The position numbers and the translations under genes were made by a program. The notes below the pieces were generated by a model, which was not told where the DNA came from, ran no database searches, and worked only from the letters and a program-made list of their open reading frames with translations. Below are positions 5,520 through 12,767 of a DNA stretch of 13,561 bases, one piece after another. The DNA is from CAYIYO01 sp964367715. Lineage in GTDB: Bacteria > Chlamydiota > Chlamydiia > Chlamydiales > Criblamydiaceae. The DNA is taken from the NCBI GenBank assembly GCA_964367715.1, contig CAYIYO010000050.1, positions 1 through 13,561 on the forward strand. The letters are read 5' to 3'. How positions within the stretch are numbered: the stretch's first letter is position 1; the number at the start of each line of letters is the position of its first letter.

Positions 5520-6032
5520 ATGACATGTTTTTTTAAAGAGATGGCTTCCCCTGTGGGAGTGTTGAAATTAGTTGCCAGTGATAAGGGAATAGTCGCTATC
5601 CTTTGGGAAAACGATAAGCCCAACCGCGTTCGTCTGAAATATTGTGTGGAAAAAAGAGATAATCCGCTTTTAGAAGAAGCTGAAGGCCAGTTAAATGCCT
5701 ATTTTGCTGGCAAACTTGAGCAGTTTTCGCTTCCATTGGATATTGCTGGGACGGAGTTTCAGAATAAAGTGTGGAATGCTTTGCTTACTATTCCTTTTGG
5801 CCAAACGCGCTCTTATCAACAGATTGCGCAGCAAATTGGTCATCCTAAAGCGATGCGTGCAGTCGGAGCGGCTAATGGTAAAAATCCGATTTCTATTGTT
5901 GTGCCCTGTCATCGGGTGATTGGTGCGAATGGTAAGCTCACTGGATTTGCTGGAGGATTAACAACTAAAAAATACCTCTTAGATGCGGAATGTATAACCC
6001 AAGTTGGGGATAAACTATCACGGGGGCTTTGA
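5520..6032 (+). CDS. ogt: methylated-DNA-[protein]-cysteine S-methyltransferase (Ogt type)
   Basis: This 170-residue suicide repair enzyme removes O6-alkyl groups from guanine (and O4 from thymine) onto its own cysteine. A short N-terminal ribonuclease-H-like domain (about 3-75, PVGVLKLVAS, GIVAILWE) precedes the catalytic helix-turn-helix domain: FQNKVWNALLTIPFGQTRSY (80-99), the arginine finger in MRAVGAANGKNP (112-123), the active site PCHRVIG with C130 (129-135), and GFAGGLTTKKYLLDAE. It lacks the Ada N-terminal zinc domain, so it is Ogt-like. The start is the ATG at 5520 with GGAG 7 nt upstream. The last residues (about 167-170) and the stop codon are supplied by the palindromic half-element starting near 6022, so the natural end may once have been different. 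It is convergent with the minus-strand operon. Confidence 0.92.
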   Translation: MTCFFKEMASPVGVLKLVASDKGIVAILWENDKPNRVRLKYCVEKRDNPLLEEAEGQLNAYFAGKLEQFSLPLDIAGTEFQNKVWNALLTIPFGQTRSYQQIAQQIGHPKAMRAVGAANGKNPISIVVPCHRVIGANGKLTGFAGGLTTKKYLLDAECITQVGDKLSRGL

Positions 6033-6071
6033 GATCGTCGAAATGTCAAAATTTATCCGAACCGTGGTATA
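6022..6071. repeat. half copy of the palindromic element at the ogt 3' end
   Basis: GGGGGCTTTGAGATCGTC (6022-6039) followed by a CAAAATTT segment and ending GGTATA (6066-6071) matches the right arm of the 162-bp copy in the permease gene (10557-10606). No left arm is visible upstream inside ogt. It fills most of the 81-bp gap between the convergent ogt and hydrolase-like genes and contains the ogt stop codon. Confidence 0.6.
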
Positions 6072-6113
6072 ATTGGAAATTATAAGCCAGAATTTTTCAA
6101 ATGGTTTGACCTT

Positions 6114-7370
6114 TCAAGAGCCTTTGCCTGTCTGTAGGTGGTAGCTATAGGTTAGGGCGCGCGTTAGACTTTCAGGGAAACTCCAAATTTTATCTTGAGG
6201 AAAGGCGCGGAAAGATGGTTCATAGATTTCAAGCCATGTCTGCGTGACTTCCGTGTGAATTTTAGAGGGAGAGTGTTGAAGACCACGATCACAGCCCTCT
6301 TTGACGAGCATCGCCATGCAAAGAAAAAGTTCTGAATAAATCAAGTCGAGGATATTCCCAAGGATACTTCTGTCTCTGAAGTTAATAGGGGTGCCTCCAT
6401 TCAACACATAGAAATAGCGACCGTCAGATTGGGTATAGCGCCAAATGATAGGACTTATTTTTTCAAGTGTGCAATGGTTTTCAAAGGCAACGAGGTCGAA
6501 TTCTTCATTTTTGGCTGAGGCGCTGACGAGGATGGCATTGTGACGGATATAAGGAATCTCTTCCTCCCTTACAGAAGTTTTTCCTGTGCAGCCGATAACA
6601 AGATCTGACTCTGCAAGGATTTGTCCGAGAGGGGCGATGCGGTAGCCTTCGAAGCGGGCGCGGATGCATTTTGCAGGATCGATATCGTAAACAGTTACTG
6701 TTGCTTCTCTTCCTTTAAGGGCGATTCCTGTTGAAGTTCCAATTTTCCCATAACCGATGACGCCTGTACGTAATCCCTGGATGACCGCATGGAATTCTTC
6801 TCTAAACATTCTTTCAGTGCTGTAGACGACCGAGTCGCCGATAACAGTATCTTCGATGTCTTTGATAGGGCTGAGTGCCATTGAGAGGATGGGAACTTTA
6901 TGTTTTCCCGCTTGTTGGTAGCGCCAATGGCCGTTGTTGGTATCTTCGACGATGCCGATGAAGTGCGGATAGGAAGAAAGTTGCTCTGTAAAGCCAGCAA
7001 GGTAACCGCCGACTTCTTGAACGATGAGCGGAGTTGTACTTTCTTTAAGGATTTCCTCAATTTTAGGTCCTGCTTGGACGAAAGAGTCGGTGACGGAGGA
7101 GGGAACGAATACATTAAATCCTTTGGAACGCAGACGTTGTACCGTCTCGGCATTGGCGGAATAGGGGATGGCGATGATTAGTGAGACAGGAAATAGTTGA
7201 TTGATCAGTTCGATATAAGATTCTGCTGTAGGCATCACGTGAATAATGAGGACGGAATTGGCTTGCTGCTTAAGGTGGTCATTGCGTTCGGTGAGTTTTT
7301 TTAAGACGTTAAGCGCATGACTTTTCGTGAGGTCGTGAAGATGGTGGTCAACGAATGTTTGTGTGTTCAT
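6114..7370 (-). CDS. S-adenosylhomocysteine-hydrolase-like NAD-binding protein
   Basis: The 418 residues follow the layout of adenosylhomocysteinase (AhcY), which cleaves S-adenosylhomocysteine to adenosine and homocysteine using bound NAD, but the protein is divergent. VEDTNNGHWRY (141-151) stands where AhcY has EETTTG. A Rossmann fold begins at GVIGYGKIGTSTG (203-215) with an acidic DID at the end of the second strand (229-231). SASAKNEEFD (283-292) corresponds to the NIGHFDxE region, and LNGGTPINF (323-331) to the LAEGRxVNL region. Key AhcY catalytic residues are only partly kept, so substrate may differ. It is last in the operon, with its start overlapping the stop of the kinase-like gene by 4 nt. 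No clear terminator follows. Confidence 0.7.
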   Translation of the reverse strand: MNTQTFVDHHLHDLTKSHALNVLKKLTERNDHLKQQANSVLIIHVMPTAESYIELINQLFPVSLIIAIPYSANAETVQRLRSKGFNVFVPSSVTDSFVQAGPKIEEILKESTTPLIVQEVGGYLAGFTEQLSSYPHFIGIVEDTNNGHWRYQQAGKHKVPILSMALSPIKDIEDTVIGDSVVYSTERMFREEFHAVIQGLRTGVIGYGKIGTSTGIALKGREATVTVYDIDPAKCIRARFEGYRIAPLGQILAESDLVIGCTGKTSVREEEIPYIRHNAILVSASAKNEEFDLVAFENHCTLEKISPIIWRYTQSDGRYFYVLNGGTPINFRDRSILGNILDLIYSELFLCMAMLVKEGCDRGLQHSPSKIHTEVTQTWLEIYEPSFRAFPQDKIWSFPESLTRALTYSYHLQTGKGS

Positions 7371-8044
7371 AATTTACTTTTCTCTTGAGTTAAAGATGCA
7401 ATGAAGGCATTTGCCTGTTCTTGAATTGCAGTAATCGTCTGATCACTATCGATAATTAAAGGTAAAACGTCAGATGCGATCTCATCCATCAATGGTTTTG
7501 TCGTTGTTTCGAAAGTTTTAATTCGTGCTGCAGCCTTTTCTGGGGCGTCGGAGTTTCTAATTGTAAGAGTGGCCTCACAAGATGTGCAATTGAAGGTTTC
7601 AGATTGTTGAAGGATTGTTTTGCTAAAGGAGAGTTGGCATTTTTCGCACGATAGACGGTCGATCATGCGTTCAAGGGCTTTTTTAGGGGTAATTGTAAGG
7701 AATATATACCGCATTTTCAGTTCAGGGTGGGCGAAAGAGAAGGTGCTAAGGGCTTCTTGCTGAGGCTTTGTTTGTGGAAATCCGTCGAAAACAAAAGATA
7801 TTTTTTGTTCGATCAGACTTTCGATTTTATTTAATACCATGGTTGTAATTAGAGAGTCTTCCACCTGTTCTCCCTTATCTACAATCGCTTTTATTTCTCT
7901 GCCGATGGGTGTTTGTGTGCGCACCTCGTGGCGGAGGATCTCCCCCGACGAAAAGTTTGCATAACCGAAAGCAGTATTTAAGTAAGCGCCGAGGGTGCCC
8001 TTGCCGGCGCCCGGGCATCCCATCAGAATAAAACCTTGTGTCAT
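7367..8044 (-). CDS. adenylate-kinase-like nucleoside monophosphate kinase
   Basis: These 225 residues have the adenylate kinase order of motifs. The P loop is GCPGAGKGT (9-17), SSGEILRHEV (32-41) corresponds to the AMP-binding STGDMLR, and FDGFPQT (86-92) is where Adk has DGFPRT. RMIDRLSC precedes a LID with two CxxC pairs (C133, C136, C153, C156) that would bind zinc. RIKTFETTTKPL (174-185) carries the late arginine. The R to Q change in DGFPRT affects a residue that contacts AMP, so this may be a second, specialised kinase rather than the housekeeping enzyme. It overlaps both neighbours by 4 nt, so translation is probably coupled. Confidence 0.8.
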   Translation of the reverse strand: MTQGFILMGCPGAGKGTLGAYLNTAFGYANFSSGEILRHEVRTQTPIGREIKAIVDKGEQVEDSLITTMVLNKIESLIEQKISFVFDGFPQTKPQQEALSTFSFAHPELKMRYIFLTITPKKALERMIDRLSCEKCQLSFSKTILQQSETFNCTSCEATLTIRNSDAPEKAAARIKTFETTTKPLMDEIASDVLPLIIDSDQTITAIQEQANAFIASLTQEKSKL

Positions 8045-8343
8045 CGAACGACCTCCATCAACAATTTTTTTTCGAAGCCGCCGCGTTTTTCTTTTTTCGA
8101 CTCTTTGACATCTTCTAATTCTGACTGAATGAAATTCTTGTGTTTCATGATTGCTTCGAGGACTTCTAGGACATCCGCGAGTTCTTCAAGATTTTCTGCT
8201 TCTAGGTATTCGTGTACTTCTTCGACAAGTTTTTCTTTTAAAAGCCGTCCGTATTCTTCGTCTTCAACGACTGTAAATTTGTAATGGCCTTTTTTATCTT
8301 CTGGAATGATATCTGGTATGAGGTCACGCACTAATTTTGACAT
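8041..8343 (-). CDS. MazG-like / phosphoribosyl-ATP pyrophosphohydrolase-like protein
   Basis: A 100-residue all-alpha protein from the ATG at 8343, which has AGGA 7 nt upstream. A longer in-frame extension to 8415 lies inside the preceding gene and is lysine-rich and unlikely. It opens KLVRDLIPDII, typical of small MazG-like phosphoribosyl-ATP pyrophosphohydrolase-type proteins. It carries the metal-binding pattern EExxE (41-45, EEVHE) and EELADVLE with E54 and D57, and the late RGGF (87-90) seen in this group. Such enzymes hydrolyse nucleoside triphosphates to monophosphates plus pyrophosphate. The substrate is unknown. It overlaps the upstream gene by 20 nt and the downstream gene by 4 nt. 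Confidence 0.8.
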   Translation of the reverse strand: MSKLVRDLIPDIIPEDKKGHYKFTVVEDEEYGRLLKEKLVEEVHEYLEAENLEELADVLEVLEAIMKHKNFIQSELEDVKESKKEKRGGFEKKLLMEVVR

Positions 8344-9520
8344 TTTCAATTCCTTTTTTTCTGTTTTTTTGGATTTCGATAAGTTTTTCTTGTAGGATTT
8401 CAAGTTCAATTTCACTGTTGTGATGACCGAAGCTTAATCTTACGGTGCCATGAGGAAGAGTTTTTAGCGTTTTATGTATGAGCGGGGCACATTGTATTCC
8501 CGCACGCACGCAGATCGACGATTCTTGAAGGAGGAAGGCGACTTCGTTTGCATAGTAGCCTTCGAGATTAAAAGAGATTAAAGGAACTTTTTTTGTCTTT
8601 ACTAGCGGGCCATAAATTGTGATGTCAGGAATATCTTGTAGCATCGTTAATGCCTGTTCTGTGTAGTTTTGCATCTTTGTGCACATGCGTTCTTGCCCGT
8701 ATTTCTCTAGATAATCAAGACTCCCTTTTAGGCCTGCAATTCCTAAATAATTACATGTTCCTGACTCGAATTTCGAAGGTAGAGTGTGGGGCTGGTAAGG
8801 GGATTTTGAAAGACCGCCGCTTCCTCCTTCGTAGAGTGTCGATAGGGAGTCGCCATCGCGTATATAGAGAAAGCCTACTCCTGGAGGTCCTAAAAGAGAC
8901 TTATGCCCTGTTCCTACGATATAGTCAGCATAGGGGGCAAAGGAGACGGGAAATAGCCCTGCTGTTTGGGCGACATCGACTAAAAAGGGAATCTGGTGTT
9001 TCTCGAGGAAGGCCGCAGTTTCCAGAACGGGTGAGAGTACGCCTAGAACGTTGGATGCGTGATTTAGAGCGACTAGCTTCGTTTCCGGCTTAATGAGTTT
9101 TTTTAGGTCATCGATGTTAAAATTGCCGAGGGGATCCGATTCCCAGATGTCGTATGAAACATTTTGTTCGCATTTAAGTTTGTGGAGAGGACGATAGACG
9201 GCGTTATGTTCGAAGTTGCTGATGATGACATGGTCGCCTGGTTTTAAAAGGCCTTTGAGGACAATATTAATGGCGTGAGTGGCATTGTGAGTGAAGACAA
9301 TGTGTTCTGAGTTTTTTGCATTTACAAGCGCGGCGATGCGTTCTCTTACATCTTCAACAAGCTGATTTGCTTGTTGTGCGAGGTCATATCCACCCCTTCC
9401 AGGGCTGACGCCTATGAATTCCAAGTAGTGGGCAACTTCTTTTGCGACATTACTTGGCTTGGGGTAGCTAGTGCTAGCGTTATCGAAATAGAGAATGGGA
9501 TTTTCTTGTCGTAAGGTCAT
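8324..9520 (-). CDS. class V aminotransferase, cysteine desulfurase family
   Basis: A 398-residue PLP enzyme. Landmarks in order are YFDNASTSYPKP (11-22), NPG-type SPGRGGYDL (39-47), NATHAINIVLKG (79-90), FEHNAVYRPL with the ring-stacking H105, NHASNVLG (153-160), VDVAQTAG with D182 and Q185, and GTGHKSLLGPPGVGFLY with Schiff-base lysine K207. ESGTCNYLGI follows, then the active-site loop RAGIQCAPL with C344. The loop and overall pattern fit the cysteine desulfurase family represented by EF2568 (TIGR01977) better than IscS or SufS. It would move sulfur from cysteine (or a related substrate) to an acceptor. The start overlaps the HIT gene stop by 4 nt. No Isc/Suf scaffold gene is nearby, so it is unlikely to serve a local Fe-S operon. 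Confidence 0.85.
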   Translation of the reverse strand: MTLRQENPILYFDNASTSYPKPSNVAKEVAHYLEFIGVSPGRGGYDLAQQANQLVEDVRERIAALVNAKNSEHIVFTHNATHAINIVLKGLLKPGDHVIISNFEHNAVYRPLHKLKCEQNVSYDIWESDPLGNFNIDDLKKLIKPETKLVALNHASNVLGVLSPVLETAAFLEKHQIPFLVDVAQTAGLFPVSFAPYADYIVGTGHKSLLGPPGVGFLYIRDGDSLSTLYEGGSGGLSKSPYQPHTLPSKFESGTCNYLGIAGLKGSLDYLEKYGQERMCTKMQNYTEQALTMLQDIPDITIYGPLVKTKKVPLISFNLEGYYANEVAFLLQESSICVRAGIQCAPLIHKTLKTLPHGTVRLSFGHHNSEIELEILQEKLIEIQKNRKKGIENVKISA

Positions 9521-10167
9521 GACTCTCGCTTAATGGAAAATTGTAAAATATCTTTTCCTTTCAACATTGTTTCGCAAGAGTCATAAGATGACCAATCCTG
9601 AAGATCGGGATGACCGAGGGCTTCGGCAGATAGAGTGCGTAGAAGGTGAGACTCGACTTCACTGCCCTTAGCGATGTAAAACCGTTTTACATTATTAGCT
9701 TCCTGGACCAGGAGGTATTCATGGTACCTGTCGTAGAGGTCAATGATCTCCTTTTCTTCAATATAAGGAATATTTTTGAATCGTGCCGCGAGTTTCGTGT
9801 GAAGTTCCAATTCGGCTGGAAGCAGGTGCTCGTGATAGTGGTGGCATGAGCGTGATTCTATGCCCCGGGCGATGCAGTGGCCTGCACGGCCGTGTTCGTA
9901 ACGCGTTACTCCCGTTTTAAAATGCAAAGAAAGTAGGGCATATCCTTTTTTTCTTAATTCATCGCATTCGTCGTGTAATTCTTCTGGTATCTCCCCTAGA
10001 CAACCATAATGGTCCTTTGAGGAAATTAGAAGGTGTCCGGGCATCAGTGCAAAGGGATCGAACATGAGAGTGAAGTGAGGGGAAGAGTCGATGATCAGCT
10101 CTTGTTTCGGATTGCAGAAAACGCATTCTTCTTTTGTTTGATCGAGAAATTGCTGATGAAGTTCCAT
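9517..10167 (-). CDS. HIT-family nucleotide hydrolase or transferase
   Basis: 216 residues with a HIT domain in the N-terminal two thirds. CVFC (15-18) with a CxxC is typical of zinc-bearing HIT proteins. FDPFALMPGHLLISSKDHYG (36-55) is the central strand and helix, and the histidine triad reads HYHEHLLP (H110, H112, H114). HIT proteins act on nucleotide phosphates, for example AMP-lysine, Ap4A or adenylylated substrates. The C-terminal 90 residues are an unrecognised extension, giving a length above the usual 110-150. The ATG at 10167 has only a weak GG-type ribosome site. It follows the permease gene after 21 nt, in which a TATAAT-like string occurs. Confidence 0.85.
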   Translation of the reverse strand: MELHQQFLDQTKEECVFCNPKQELIIDSSPHFTLMFDPFALMPGHLLISSKDHYGCLGEIPEELHDECDELRKKGYALLSLHFKTGVTRYEHGRAGHCIARGIESRSCHHYHEHLLPAELELHTKLAARFKNIPYIEEKEIIDLYDRYHEYLLVQEANNVKRFYIAKGSEVESHLLRTLSAEALGHPDLQDWSSYDSCETMLKGKDILQFSIKRES

Positions 10168-10188
10168 TTTTTACCATTATAGTATTTT

Positions 10189-11235
10189 TTATTTTATCTG
10201 CGTCAGGCACGAACTGACAAAAACACCGCAAAGGGCTATCCAGTCCGAGCGATGGATCTTTTCTTTTAAAATGAATTGCGAGGCAATAGAGGAAACAAAA
10301 ACGGTTGTGTTGAGTATCGGCCACACTATTAGTGGATCCCCTTCGATGATTGCCCAGGTAAAAGTAAACTGTGTGATGAGAGCGATCACCCCTCTAAAGG
10401 CGATAAGACCTGAAAGTTTGCCTGATAGAGGGGTGGGATTACTTATACCGAGGAGCAGCTGAAATTTTGATTTAGACCACTCTGAAAGCCCCCGGGGTTC
10501 CCGCATCGCAAATGGGTTCATATTGCTAATATTGACCCATTTGCGATGCGGGAACCCCGGGGCTTTGAGATCGTCTAAATTCAAAATTTCAGCTGCTCCT
10601 CGGTATGTCTCTTTTTTCTTATTTGTTAAGGAAATAGGGATAGAGAGAATGCATCTCCATAATAGAAGAGCGACAGTATAGGATAAAATTTGATGAAAGT
10701 TTGTTTTTGAAACCAAGATGTTTGCGGAGACGACCATTTGAAAGAGGAGGCTTCCAATGATGAAAAATGCCGTTTTGTCGAAAAAGGATCCAAGAGATTT
10801 TCCACGTAAAAAATAAGGGATAAAAGATATCCAAGTGACAGTTAGAGGGAGGAAACTTTTCCAAGTGGGTTCATAGAAAGATGACGATCCGATGGAAAAG
10901 AGTGGAAGGAACAAAAGTAAAGGAAAGAGTAGCTCGGGGATTTTTGAATGAAGGATGACGTGGTGTACTTCTTTTTGACGAAAGGCGTAGCTAAAGCTGA
11001 GTCCGACGAGATTTGTTGCAAGTGCAAGAAGAAAACAATTAATTGAAAGAAAGTAGCTGATCGCTTCTTCGATCTGGCCGGTGAATGGGATTGCGCAAAG
11101 ACCATAAATAAAGGGGAGGGAGATCGAGCAGAAGTAAAGGTGGAAAAAGCTTAGATTTTGTTTTCCAAAAAGGTATCTATCCAGGAGGTTGAGAGAGGAT
11201 CTTGTGACGACGTTAATACAGCAGTTTGTTAACAT
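10189..11235 (-). CDS. DMT/EamA-type permease with an in-frame palindromic-element insertion
   Basis: 348 residues from the ATG at 11235, chosen because a TATAAT box lies about 22 nt upstream and AGAGA precedes it. A TTG at 11304 would add 23 residues and overlap that box. About nine hydrophobic segments are visible. The last (WPILNTTVFVSSIASQFILKEK, then DWIALCGVFVSSCL) is typical of the second EamA domain of drug/metabolite transporters. The substrate is unknown. Residues about 211-264 are encoded by the 162-bp palindromic element: hydrophilic, tryptophan- and proline-containing, and unlike the rest. They fall after segment 6 and the basic NKKK, in a probable cytoplasmic loop. The flanking membrane segments stay in one frame, so the protein may still work. 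It is probably the first gene of the operon. Confidence 0.75.
   Translation of the reverse strand: MLTNCCINVVTRSSLNLLDRYLFGKQNLSFFHLYFCSISLPFIYGLCAIPFTGQIEEAISYFLSINCFLLALATNLVGLSFSYAFRQKEVHHVILHSKIPELLFPLLLFLPLFSIGSSSFYEPTWKSFLPLTVTWISFIPYFLRGKSLGSFFDKTAFFIIGSLLFQMVVSANILVSKTNFHQILSYTVALLLWRCILSIPISLTNKKKETYRGAAEILNLDDLKAPGFPHRKWVNISNMNPFAMREPRGLSEWSKSKFQLLLGISNPTPLSGKLSGLIAFRGVIALITQFTFTWAIIEGDPLIVWPILNTTVFVSSIASQFILKEKIHRSDWIALCGVFVSSCLTQIK
10445..10606. mobile_element. 162-bp palindromic element inside the permease gene
   Basis: Arms of about 78 bp run inward from ATACCGAGGAGCAGCTGAAA (left) and its complement ending CGGTAT (right). They match almost throughout, with a few mismatches and one single-base gap, around a short AATATT-type loop. 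The arms include CCCCGGGGTTCCCGCATCGC. The length is 54 codons with no stop in the host frame. Its ends are shared with copies at 6022, 11349 and 12766. A TA dinucleotide flanks the CCG...CGG ends on both sides, which could be a TA target duplication or part of the element. No transposase is encoded, so it would move, if at all, in trans. Confidence 0.85.
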
Positions 11236-11257
11236 TTTTTCTCTAAATAGATAGTAT

Positions 11258-11333
11258 ATTATAAATAGGGATTCGATTTTATAGATTTCGGAGATTGTTT
11301 TCAATCTAATTTAAAACGATAATTTCGGAGATT
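11258..11333 (-). promoter_or_regulatory. promoter of the permease operon with paired direct repeats
   Basis: A minus-strand -10 TATAAT lies at 11258-11263 with no good -35. Upstream, the 12-mer ATTTCGGAGATT occurs twice on the plus strand (11285-11296 and 11322-11333), 37 bp apart, with the small palindrome GATTGTTTTCAATC (11292-11305) adjoining the first. A weak -35 with repeated upstream sites suits an activator- or repressor-controlled promoter. Confidence 0.45.
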
Positions 11334-11348
11334 TTTTAGAGGGGAAGA

Positions 11349-11397
11349 TATACCGAACGTGATTCAAAAATCTAAATTTTGAGTCACGTTCGGTATA
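11349..11397. repeat. short palindromic element (TATACCG...CGGTATA), 49 bp
   Basis: TATACCGAACGTGATTCAAAA (positions 11349-11369) pairs with 11377-11397 over 21 positions with one mismatch around a 7-nt loop. It lies between the FadL-like gene and the permease operon. As RNA it would form a strong hairpin and could end transcription of the FadL-like gene. Confidence 0.75.
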
Positions 11398-11424
11398 TAC
11401 ACAAGTGAAATCAAGAATCGGCTT
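11396..11424. repeat. partial second element end abutting the FadL-like stop codon
   Basis: TATACACAAGTGAAATCAAG (11396-11415) continuing to AATCGGCTTTT is the same end sequence as 5464-5489 in reverse. It shares TATA with the element at 11349-11397 and stops next to the stop codon at 11428. No opposite end is visible, so it is a truncated copy. Confidence 0.6.
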
Positions 11425-11427
11425 TTG

Positions 11428-12660
11428 TTAATAGAGGTAACCCCATGCAACGGATAGAGAGTTATTTGATTTTTTTGAAATGAATTTTCCTCCTCCGAGC
11501 TGTGGAGGCATCATTCCAGATTGGCGATTCTCAAAGCCATGAGCGACGGTTAAGAAAAAGTCATTATGGTGATACTTATAGTTAACACCTAGTGATAAGA
11601 TGTCGTAAATTGTTTGTCGTGTATACGAGCGAGAGATGATGTAAGGAGAATTTCTCGGTAACTTGATGCGATGTGACACGCCAGCTCCTAAGGATAAAGT
11701 GGAATTCACTCGATATCCTATCCCTCCATTAATGATCGTTGCGTCTTGTAATCCTGGACCGGAAGAGTTGTCAGAACCCCGTTTATTAAAATTCAACTGA
11801 CCATTGGGCAATAGGGTGTTATTTGCCCCTGGCAAACTACCAAAACCCGTCCAGAGAACTTCTAAACGTCCGGCAATTTTTTTGCTAAATAAATAGGTAA
11901 ATCCTCCTCCTAATGTCGCAGGAATATAATTTCTTGCATGATGAGGCTCAAATCCGCGGTATTTTCGAAATTGTCCCACACTGCTTTTTTTTACATAGGA
12001 AAACCCAAAGGTCAGCTTCTTGGTGATATTCCATCTCCATCCCAAACTTAATCCAAAACCTCCTGAGTGATCCATTCCATTATTTGTGACATGTCCAGGC
12101 GAGAGGGATCTCAAGGGATTATCTGATCTTTGAAAGCCGTTGCGGCGATGCGATAAATAAAAATAGTCTAAAGAAAAGCCTGCAGAATGGTTTTCATTAA
12201 ATTTTAAAGAAAAGATGGAAGAGAAAACTTGTGTCTTATTTTCTACAGAAATAGGAGTGGTGCCTGTAAGAGGGAGTGGTTCTTTTGTTCGCACTTTTGC
12301 ATATCCTGGCGTGATGTAGGTAGCAAGGCTAAATGAACATTCATGATTTTTGATGTGCGTGCGTTTATGAATCGCGGCGTCTGCTGTTGTTAAAATGCCC
12401 ACTTTGTACGCTTGATTGGTTTTTCCAGGAGGAAATAAGGGATTATTATCTTGATTATCGAACGAGGACCGTTGATGGACACCAAAAAAGCCGATATCAA
12501 AACGGTCTTCAATCCATACTGCATTTGCAGGATTCACGACCCCAGCAAACGCATTTTGGCCACCTGAAATTGAATTCGGACGACCTCCGGCAAGGGTGCT
12601 TTCTACCGAAGCGCTTATGAGGCTAAAAGCCAACATGAATTGCATGGTAAATCTGAACAT
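11428..12660 (-). CDS. outer-membrane beta-barrel protein, FadL/OmpP1-like
   Basis: 410 residues with a signal peptide (about 1-24, ending ESTLAGG). NAFAGVVNPANAVWIEDRFDIG (about 36-57) recalls the NPAN...D segment near the N-terminus of FadL/OmpP1 transporters, which take up long-chain fatty acids or other hydrophobic compounds. The rest is a series of amphipathic strands with glycine and aromatic residues (GGFGLSLGWRWNI, KLTFGFSYVKKS, ATLGGGFTYLFSKK, INGGIGYRV, LSLGAGVSHRI, ILSLGVNYKYH). The last strand ends SLSVAWGYLY with a terminal aromatic, as needed for barrel assembly. The substrate is unknown. The ATG at 12660 has AAGGGA 5 nt upstream; that site is complementary to an upstream leader segment (12739-12747). 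The FadL assignment is moderate, the barrel assignment strong. Confidence 0.75.
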   Translation of the reverse strand: MFRFTMQFMLAFSLISASVESTLAGGRPNSISGGQNAFAGVVNPANAVWIEDRFDIGFFGVHQRSSFDNQDNNPLFPPGKTNQAYKVGILTTADAAIHKRTHIKNHECSFSLATYITPGYAKVRTKEPLPLTGTTPISVENKTQVFSSIFSLKFNENHSAGFSLDYFYLSHRRNGFQRSDNPLRSLSPGHVTNNGMDHSGGFGLSLGWRWNITKKLTFGFSYVKKSSVGQFRKYRGFEPHHARNYIPATLGGGFTYLFSKKIAGRLEVLWTGFGSLPGANNTLLPNGQLNFNKRGSDNSSGPGLQDATIINGGIGYRVNSTLSLGAGVSHRIKLPRNSPYIISRSYTRQTIYDILSLGVNYKYHHNDFFLTVAHGFENRQSGMMPPQLGGGKFISKKSNNSLSVAWGYLY

Positions 12661-12661
12661 C

Positions 12662-12747
12662 AGTCCCTTGGCTACATTGTGGTTGGCTTATAATAAAAAA
12701 TATTTTTGCTTCGTTATAGAGAAATACGCTTTTTGCAACAAGGGACT
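12662..12747 (-). promoter_or_regulatory. leader of the FadL-like gene with a ribosome-site-masking stem
   Basis: In the minus-strand transcript, AGTCCCTTG (12747-12739) is perfectly complementary over 9 nt to CAAGGGACT (12670-12662), which contains the ribosome binding site 2 nt from the start codon. The 68-nt loop is AU-rich. The pair could hold the site closed. No known riboswitch fold is recognised. Confidence 0.4.
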
Positions 12748-12761
12748 TTTTTCCTTCTCCA

Positions 12762-12767
12762 ATTATA
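12762..12767 (-). promoter_or_regulatory. -10 box of the FadL-like gene
   Basis: The minus strand reads TATAAT here, overlapping the end of the palindromic element at 12766. No good -35 is seen. Transcription from it would give a leader of about 95 nt. Confidence 0.4.

Noticed and set aside
10445..10606. Long palindrome as a transcription terminator within the operon
   Set aside because: No T run follows, it is in frame within a coding sequence, and its sequence is shared with copies elsewhere.
11236..11304. TTG start at 11304 for the permease
   Set aside because: The extension contains the TATAAT box and lies among promoter repeats; the ATG at 11235 is the more likely start.
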